A stretch of DNA of 64,000 bases from Clostridium thermopalmarium DSM 5974. GTDB lineage: Bacteria; Bacillota; Clostridia; Clostridiales; Clostridiaceae. The notes below the pieces were generated by a model, which worked only from the letters and a program-made list of their open reading frames with translations, did not search any database and was not told the DNA's origin. The translations under genes and the position numbers were made by a program. The DNA lies in contig NZ_PVXN01000021.1 in the NCBI RefSeq assembly GCF_002995795.1, positions 1 to 64,000 on the forward strand. The letters are read 5' to 3'. Positions 59,739 through 64,000 of this stretch are shown here, piece by piece (position 1 is the first letter of the stretch; every line of letters starts with the position of its first letter).

Positions 59739-60104
59739 CTACTTTATTTTTATTGTTTTTAAATTTGCCGCTCTTTTCCCTATAGTATTTCCACTTTTAG
59801 AGCTTTCCATTATAGTAGTATATAATAGAGTTACTATTAAATATATAATTAAAAATACAGAAACCTTTTCCTTTACATAGTATCCTGCAGCAATTCTAAG
59901 TATGAAATCAAAGATATATAATCCTGCAATAGATATAGCTCCTGTGATTAGTATGTCTAAAATTGAAGACATAAAAGCATCTTTAAAACTTACCTTACTT
60001 ATTATATCTGAATTTCCCACACTCTCTTCTTTAGTTATCTCTTCATTTTCTGCTGTAAATTCAACATCTACTATATTTTTTTCTTCATTACTCATATTTT
60101 CCAT
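59739..60104 (-). CDS. RDD-family membrane protein
   Basis: 121 residues. An acidic N-terminal tail (about 1-35) is followed by two hydrophobic segments (about 45-68 and 80-98) and the family end NTIGKRAANLKTIKIK. RDD proteins are small integral membrane proteins; some have been linked to ion transport, but this one is uncharacterised. It lies 15 bp upstream of rlmD on the same strand and is probably co-transcribed with it. Confidence 0.85.
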   Translation of the reverse strand: MENMSNEEKNIVDVEFTAENEEITKEESVGNSDIISKVSFKDAFMSSILDILITGAISIAGLYIFDFILRIAAGYYVKEKVSVFLIIYLIVTLLYTTIMESSKSGNTIGKRAANLKTIKIK

Positions 60105-60239
60105 TACTTTTCCTCCTAACCAAATTTATATCAATAAAAATTATTATGCACTAGTATTCTTCATATGTAAAGTACATATATTAGTATTTCCTTATTTTAT
60201 AAACAAATTTCTAACTTAGTCAAATTAACAAAAAATCAA

Positions 60240-60320
60240 AAGCAGGTCAGTTGCTTGTTCAGTCAACTGCCTGCTTAAATCTTTCTATATGTCAATTGCC
60301 TATATTTGGTCAACTGCCAT
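60240..60320. repeat. GTCAAYTGCC repeat cluster in a divergent promoter region
   Basis: GTCAACTGCC at 60262-60271 and 60309-60318, GTCAATTGCC at 60291-60300, and the inverted GGTCAGTTGC at 60245-60254. The first inverted pair forms a stem (AGCAGGTCAGTTG/CAACTGCCTGCTT). The 300-bp region separates the divergent RDD and MBL genes, so these may be operator sites. Confidence 0.55.
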
Positions 60321-60519
60321 ACATGAGCTACATTAGCTATGTAAATATTTACATATTTAATATACATCTTTTATATAAGCTTGTCAAGTATAAAAATAAA
60401 TGGTTGCTATCAAAGCTTTAATTGATAAATACTTTAACAATATACAAATAGATTTGTTATTTCCATATATATGTGATATATTTTTATTTATTAAGTTTTA
60501 TACAAAGGATGTGTTAATA

Positions 60520-61410
60520 TTGGAACTCAATAAAATCAGAGGAAATACATATTTTATAGACTCTCCTACCAATATAGGAGTATATACATTTAAAAATAAA
60601 TTTTGTCTTTTGATAGATAGTGGTCTTAACAGTTCAGCTGCTAAAAAATTTGATGAAGTATTAATCTCTAACAAACTTCATCCAAAGTATATAATAAATA
60701 CTCATGCGCACACTGATCACTGCGGTGGAAATCTATACTTTAAAGAAAACTACCCTGGAATCCTAGTTTATGCATCTGAAAAAGAAAGAATATATATGGA
60801 GAATCCAGAATTATCTTCTATAGTATTATCTTCATCAAGTCCAATAAAAAAACTTTCTCAAAATCCAAAACCTCTAGAAGTTCACTTTGTTTTGAAATAC
60901 GGCACAAACAAGATTAATGATGAAAAATTTGAAATTATACCTTTAAGTGGACATTCACAAGAGCATATAGGAATTATAACCCCTGAGAAAGTATGTTTTC
61001 TTGGAGATTCTATTTTTAGTCAAGATACTTTAAATAAGTACGCCTTTCCTTTTTTATTTGATATCGAAGACACTTTAAAGACTCTTAATAACATAAAAGA
61101 AATAGACGCAGACTACTTTGTAATAAGCCATGGAAAGGATATTCTTAATAAGGAAGAAATCATAACCCTGGCAGATAAAAATATAGAAAATATCAATAGC
61201 CATATGGAAACCATACTCGAAATTTTAGAACAACCTTGTACCCGAGAAGATATCCTAGAGAACATAATAGTATTGAATGACATAACTATCAATATGAAAC
61301 AATATATGCTTGACCTATCTGCAGTCTCCGCCTTTATTTCTTATCTATACAATCACGAACTAATAGACAGCTCTATTGAAGACGGAAAGCTTTATTACTT
61401 TAAAAAATAA
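60520..61410 (+). CDS. MBL-fold metallo-hydrolase
   Basis: About 296 residues from TTG 60520, placed behind AAAGGAT; the frame opens upstream to 60400 but the extra part looks unlike the family. Zinc motif NTHAHTDHCGGNLYFKE (HxHxDH), then SGHSQEHIGII and CFLGDSIFS with further ligands, and a late HGKD. The C-terminal ~75 residues are a helical (winged-helix-like) tail. Substrate unknown; the family includes glyoxalase II-like and nuclease-like members. Confidence 0.85.
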   Translation: MELNKIRGNTYFIDSPTNIGVYTFKNKFCLLIDSGLNSSAAKKFDEVLISNKLHPKYIINTHAHTDHCGGNLYFKENYPGILVYASEKERIYMENPELSSIVLSSSSPIKKLSQNPKPLEVHFVLKYGTNKINDEKFEIIPLSGHSQEHIGIITPEKVCFLGDSIFSQDTLNKYAFPFLFDIEDTLKTLNNIKEIDADYFVISHGKDILNKEEIITLADKNIENINSHMETILEILEQPCTREDILENIIVLNDITINMKQYMLDLSAVSAFISYLYNHELIDSSIEDGKLYYFKK

Positions 61411-61411
61411 A

Positions 61412-61438
61412 AGAAAAATGCTGCGCATTTTTCTTTAT
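61412..61438. terminator. Bidirectional terminator between convergent genes
   Basis: AAAGAAAAATG, loop, CATTTTTCTTT around a GC-rich CTGCG tip, at the end of the MBL gene and overlapping the stop of the permease gene. Both genes are convergent here. Confidence 0.8.
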
Positions 61439-62850
61439 TGCGGCAGCATAACAAATCTAAAGATAAATAATAATGCTAACACATACATAATTGGATGTAC
61501 ATCTTTGTATTTACCTGTAACTAACTTCATTATTGGGTAAAAGATGATTCCGGCTGCTACTCCATTAGCAATACTGTAGCTAAATGGCATAATAGCAATT
61601 GTAAAGAACGCTGGTAATGCTTCTGTAAAATCGTCAAAATCAATTTCTTTAACTGCTCCTAACATAAGAACTCCTACAATAACCAATGCTGGCGCTGTAG
61701 CTTCTGATGGAACTATCCCAATTAATCCGCCGAAGAAAAGTGATACTAAAAATAAAACTCCAACTACAAAAGAAGTAAGTCCTGTTCTTCCACCTTCTGC
61801 AATTCCTGCCGCTGATTCTACAACTGTAGCTAAAGTGGTAGTACCAAACATTGCTCCCATAGTCGTTGCTAAAGAATCTGATAAAAGTGCTTGTTTCATG
61901 TTTTTAACTTTTCCATCTTCCATTACCATATCTGCCTTTTGAGCTGTTCCTACTAATGTTCCTATACTATCGAATAAGTCTACAAGACTAAATGTTACTA
62001 TAACCATGAATATGCTCACAATGGCACCAATTACTCCACTTCCTCCATGTCCTAATAATCCTTGAAAATCAAATGAGAAAAAAGTTTTTCCGATTGGTGG
62101 AACATAGAATAACTGCATTCCTCCTGTCTTAGTTATTCCCATAGGTATTCCTATAATTGTTGTTATTATCATGCTTATTAACATAGCACCTTTTACTTTT
62201 TTAGCCATTAATATAGCCATAATAACTATACCTATTATAGTAAGTATAGTACTTGGATTTTTAAAATCTCCAAAACCAACTAAAGTACCTGGATTGGACA
62301 CTATTATATTTCCACTCTTCAATCCTATTAATGATATGAATAATCCAATTCCTGCTGTTATAGCAAGCTTAAGATTTTGTGGTAGTGCATCTACTATTTT
62401 TTCTCTTATAGAGGTTAATGTTATTAATATAAATACACTTCCTGATATAAAAACTGCTGTTATCCCCTGCTGCCACGTATATCCTAGATTTAAGCAAACA
62501 CTATATGAGAAAAATGCTGTAAGTCCAATTCCAGGAGCTAATACAATTGGTAAATTAGCATAAATGGCCATTATAAAGGTACCTATAGCTGATGCTATAC
62601 AAGTACTAGCAAAAGCCGAACCTACGATTGGATCATTCAATATAGTCAAAGTTCCTGCAGCATCTCCCTGTAATCCTGCTGAGTTCATGCCTGATGCCTT
62701 AAGTGTATTAGGAATTACTAAAAGCACATAAGCTACTGTAATAAATGTTGTAAGACCCGCTAATATCTCGGTTTTTATGTTTGTGTTATTTTCTGATAGT
62801 TTAAATACTTTTTCAAGTATAGAAACTTTATCTTTGTCTGCTACTTCCAT
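61435..62850 (-). CDS. NCS2/AzgA-like guanine/hypoxanthine permease
   Basis: 471 residues with about 12-14 hydrophobic segments. Family motifs: PIVLAPGIGLTAFFSYSVCL near residue 85 and VESAAGIAEGGRTGLTSFVV near 320, both substrate-contacting in NCS2/AzgA transporters. It is an H+-coupled importer of purine bases. The guanine-type riboswitch directly upstream gives good support for guanine or hypoxanthine as substrate. Complete length; GGAGGAATAAC ribosome site. Confidence 0.92.
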   Translation of the reverse strand: MEVADKDKVSILEKVFKLSENNTNIKTEILAGLTTFITVAYVLLVIPNTLKASGMNSAGLQGDAAGTLTILNDPIVGSAFASTCIASAIGTFIMAIYANLPIVLAPGIGLTAFFSYSVCLNLGYTWQQGITAVFISGSVFILITLTSIREKIVDALPQNLKLAITAGIGLFISLIGLKSGNIIVSNPGTLVGFGDFKNPSTILTIIGIVIMAILMAKKVKGAMLISMIITTIIGIPMGITKTGGMQLFYVPPIGKTFFSFDFQGLLGHGGSGVIGAIVSIFMVIVTFSLVDLFDSIGTLVGTAQKADMVMEDGKVKNMKQALLSDSLATTMGAMFGTTTLATVVESAAGIAEGGRTGLTSFVVGVLFLVSLFFGGLIGIVPSEATAPALVIVGVLMLGAVKEIDFDDFTEALPAFFTIAIMPFSYSIANGVAAGIIFYPIMKLVTGKYKDVHPIMYVLALLFIFRFVMLPQ

Positions 62851-62887
62851 GTTATTCCTCCTTCGTTATAAAAAACTTTTTTAAAGT

Positions 62888-63023
62888 AAAAAATTCTAGC
62901 TACAGGCACAAGTAAACCTGCAACTAGAATCTATGACAATCGTAGCTAAGCTTACTCATAGTAGAAAAATTTAAGGTTTTCCTGTAGAAACTTCCGAACC
63001 ATATTATCGGATTTATATGAGTT
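62888..63023 (-). promoter_or_regulatory. Purine riboswitch (guanine type) with terminator
   Basis: The minus strand at 62952-63023 fits the purine aptamer: ACTCATATAAATCC, GATAATATGG, TTTCTACAGG and CTACTATGAGT in order. The discriminator is C in TACTATG, which indicates guanine or hypoxanthine rather than adenine. At 62888-62930 a strong hairpin (ATTCTAG...GCAGG / CCTG...CTAGAAT) with a T tract is the transcription terminator. Ligand binding should shut off the permease gene. Confidence 0.9.
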
Positions 63024-63124
63024 AAATAAAAAGATATTTTGTTTTCTACTATGTTATCACCATATTCTACATTAGTCAACACATATGAACATTTTTTTAT
63101 TTTTAAATTAAATAGCATTATTAT

Positions 63125-64000
63125 TTATTTAAAATAGCTAACTCCAGCTTCAAATATTTTTTGATCCTTTTCACCTGCTATGTTTTTATAAAGATTTTCT
63201 CCAATTCTCTCTGAATGCCCCATTTTCCCAAATATTCTTCCATCAGGACTTGTTATGCCTTCAACTGCATACATAGATCCATTAGGATTAAATTCTATAT
63301 CATAGGTTGGATTTCCACAAAAATCAACATATTGAGTTGCTATCTGTCCATTTTTTAATAACTCTTGAGCCATTTTAGGAGTACATACAAATCTTCCTTC
63401 TCCATGAGATATAGGTATACTATAGACATCTCCAAGACTTATATTAGAAAGCCACGGTGATAGATTTGAAACTTTTTTGGTCATTACAAATTTAGAACTA
63501 TGTCTTCCTATAGTATTGTAAGTTAATGTAGGAGATTCTTCATCTATATCCCTTATTTCTCCATATGGAAGCAGCCCCAGTTTTATTAGAGCTTGAAATC
63601 CATTGCATATACCAAGAATTAAACCATCTCTATAATTTAAGAATTTCATTACTGCATCTTTAACCTTAGGATTTCTAAATACGGTGGCTATAAACTTCCC
63701 TGAACCATCTGGCTCATCACCAGCGCTAAAGCCTCCTGGAAGAGCTATTATCTGAGAATTATTTATACTATCTACCATATCTTCTATAGATTCTTTTATA
63801 TCCTTAGATGTCAAGTTTCTGAATACACTTACTTTGGTTTCAGCTCCAGCTGCTTTAAACCTCTTTTCTATATCATATTCACAATTTGTTCCAGGAAATA
63901 CTGGAATATAAACCTTAGGTTTTGGAAGTTTTATACAGGGTCCTCTACTTATCTTTCCTTCATATAGCTGTAATTCTATATCTTCACATATCTTTTCTAC
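63125..64000 (-). CDS. purL: Phosphoribosylformylglycinamidine synthase, C-terminal part (cut by window edge)
   Basis: The gene continues beyond 64000; 292 codons are visible, the glutamine amidotransferase domain of the one-chain enzyme. KVYIPVFPGTNCEYDIEKRF starts the GATase fold, the nucleophile cysteine is in GLILGICNGFQALIKLGLLP, and the histidine partner is in ISHGEGRFVCTPK. It transfers glutamine nitrogen to FGAR in purine synthesis. The frame runs unbroken through the M at 63814. The purine permease next to it makes a purine-related neighbourhood. Confidence 0.93.
   Translation of the reverse strand, partial: VEKICEDIELQLYEGKISRGPCIKLPKPKVYIPVFPGTNCEYDIEKRFKAAGAETKVSVFRNLTSKDIKESIEDMVDSINNSQIIALPGGFSAGDEPDGSGKFIATVFRNPKVKDAVMKFLNYRDGLILGICNGFQALIKLGLLPYGEIRDIDEESPTLTYNTIGRHSSKFVMTKKVSNLSPWLSNISLGDVYSIPISHGEGRFVCTPKMAQELLKNGQIATQYVDFCGNPTYDIEFNPNGSMYAVEGITSPDGRIFGKMGHSERIGENLYKNIAGEKDQKIFEAGVSYFK

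Noticed and set aside
60400-60519. N-terminal 40-residue extension of the MBL protein
   Set aside because: Phe/Ile-rich, no ribosome site; TTG 60520 behind AAAGGAT fits the family length better.

Overview
The window is a low-GC Gram-positive chromosome segment, most likely Clostridium-like. The host genes at the right end are AT-rich, and a guanine-type purine riboswitch sits in front of a guanine/hypoxanthine-type permease beside a one-piece purL. A 54.5-kb prophage occupies most of the window (about 3,905-58,385). It is inserted at the 3' end of rlmD, the 23S rRNA (uracil-5-)-methyltransferase gene. Its base composition is visibly more GC-rich than the flanks. The module order (serine recombinases, tail and head genes, terminase, metK, ParB-methylase, amidoligase, SNF2, VapE, PolA) resembles, from memory, the streptococcal phi-m46.1-type phages that also use the rum/rlmD site.

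Left end (1-3,900): two older, decayed elements lie in tandem in the same orientation. The last codons of rlmD and about 190 bp of downstream hairpin sequence occur three times (416-655, 3,703-3,950, 58,168-58,424). The 3.3-kb relic between copies 1 and 2 keeps a secreted toxin-like gene with a probable immunity gene, an orphan gene, a serine-recombinase tail and a restriction-modification remnant. A helicase/restriction-like remnant, cut by an insertion sequence, lies beyond copy 1.

Prophage, left to right. Cargo: an AraC/GyrI-like regulator, a small unknown gene, a lincosamide-nucleotidyltransferase-like gene, an IS3 element, and a DUF1413/FRG-domain operon with its own promoter. Integration: three tandem serine-recombinase genes, the middle one lacking the catalytic domain, plus a SHOCT-like gene. 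Lysis and tail: amidase, baseplate, holin, FnIII tail protein, tape measure, and tail chaperones with a -1 frameshift. Head: connectors, capsid, protease, portal, large terminase. A metabolic and modification block (gamma-glutamylcyclotransferase, amidoligase, ParB-methylase, S-adenosylmethionine synthetase) lies between the large and small terminase genes. Then come HNH, a late regulator and the replication genes (SNF2, VRR-NUC, VapE, antirepressor, PolA DNA polymerase, DUF2815, DUF2800). A sigma-like regulator, the divergent ImmA-HTH/HTH switch and a restriction-modification-like locus next to rlmD complete it.

The most interesting locus is 53,025-58,152. A small HTH regulator precedes a PD-(D/E)XK nuclease-like protein that overlaps a protein joining a ferredoxin-type cysteine domain to a second nuclease-like domain. 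They converge on two methyltransferases, one fused to a MerR/excisionase-type HTH whose promoter carries three 10-bp tandem repeats over its -35 box. Two methylases plus two nuclease-like subunits would fit a system acting on an asymmetric site. All three tandem elements carry a restriction-type gene in this same att-proximal position.

Right end (58,359-64,000): host chromosome with rlmD, an RDD protein, an MBL-fold hydrolase, an NCS2 purine permease with riboswitch, and the 3' part of purL. All functions are inferred by reading; no database search was run.
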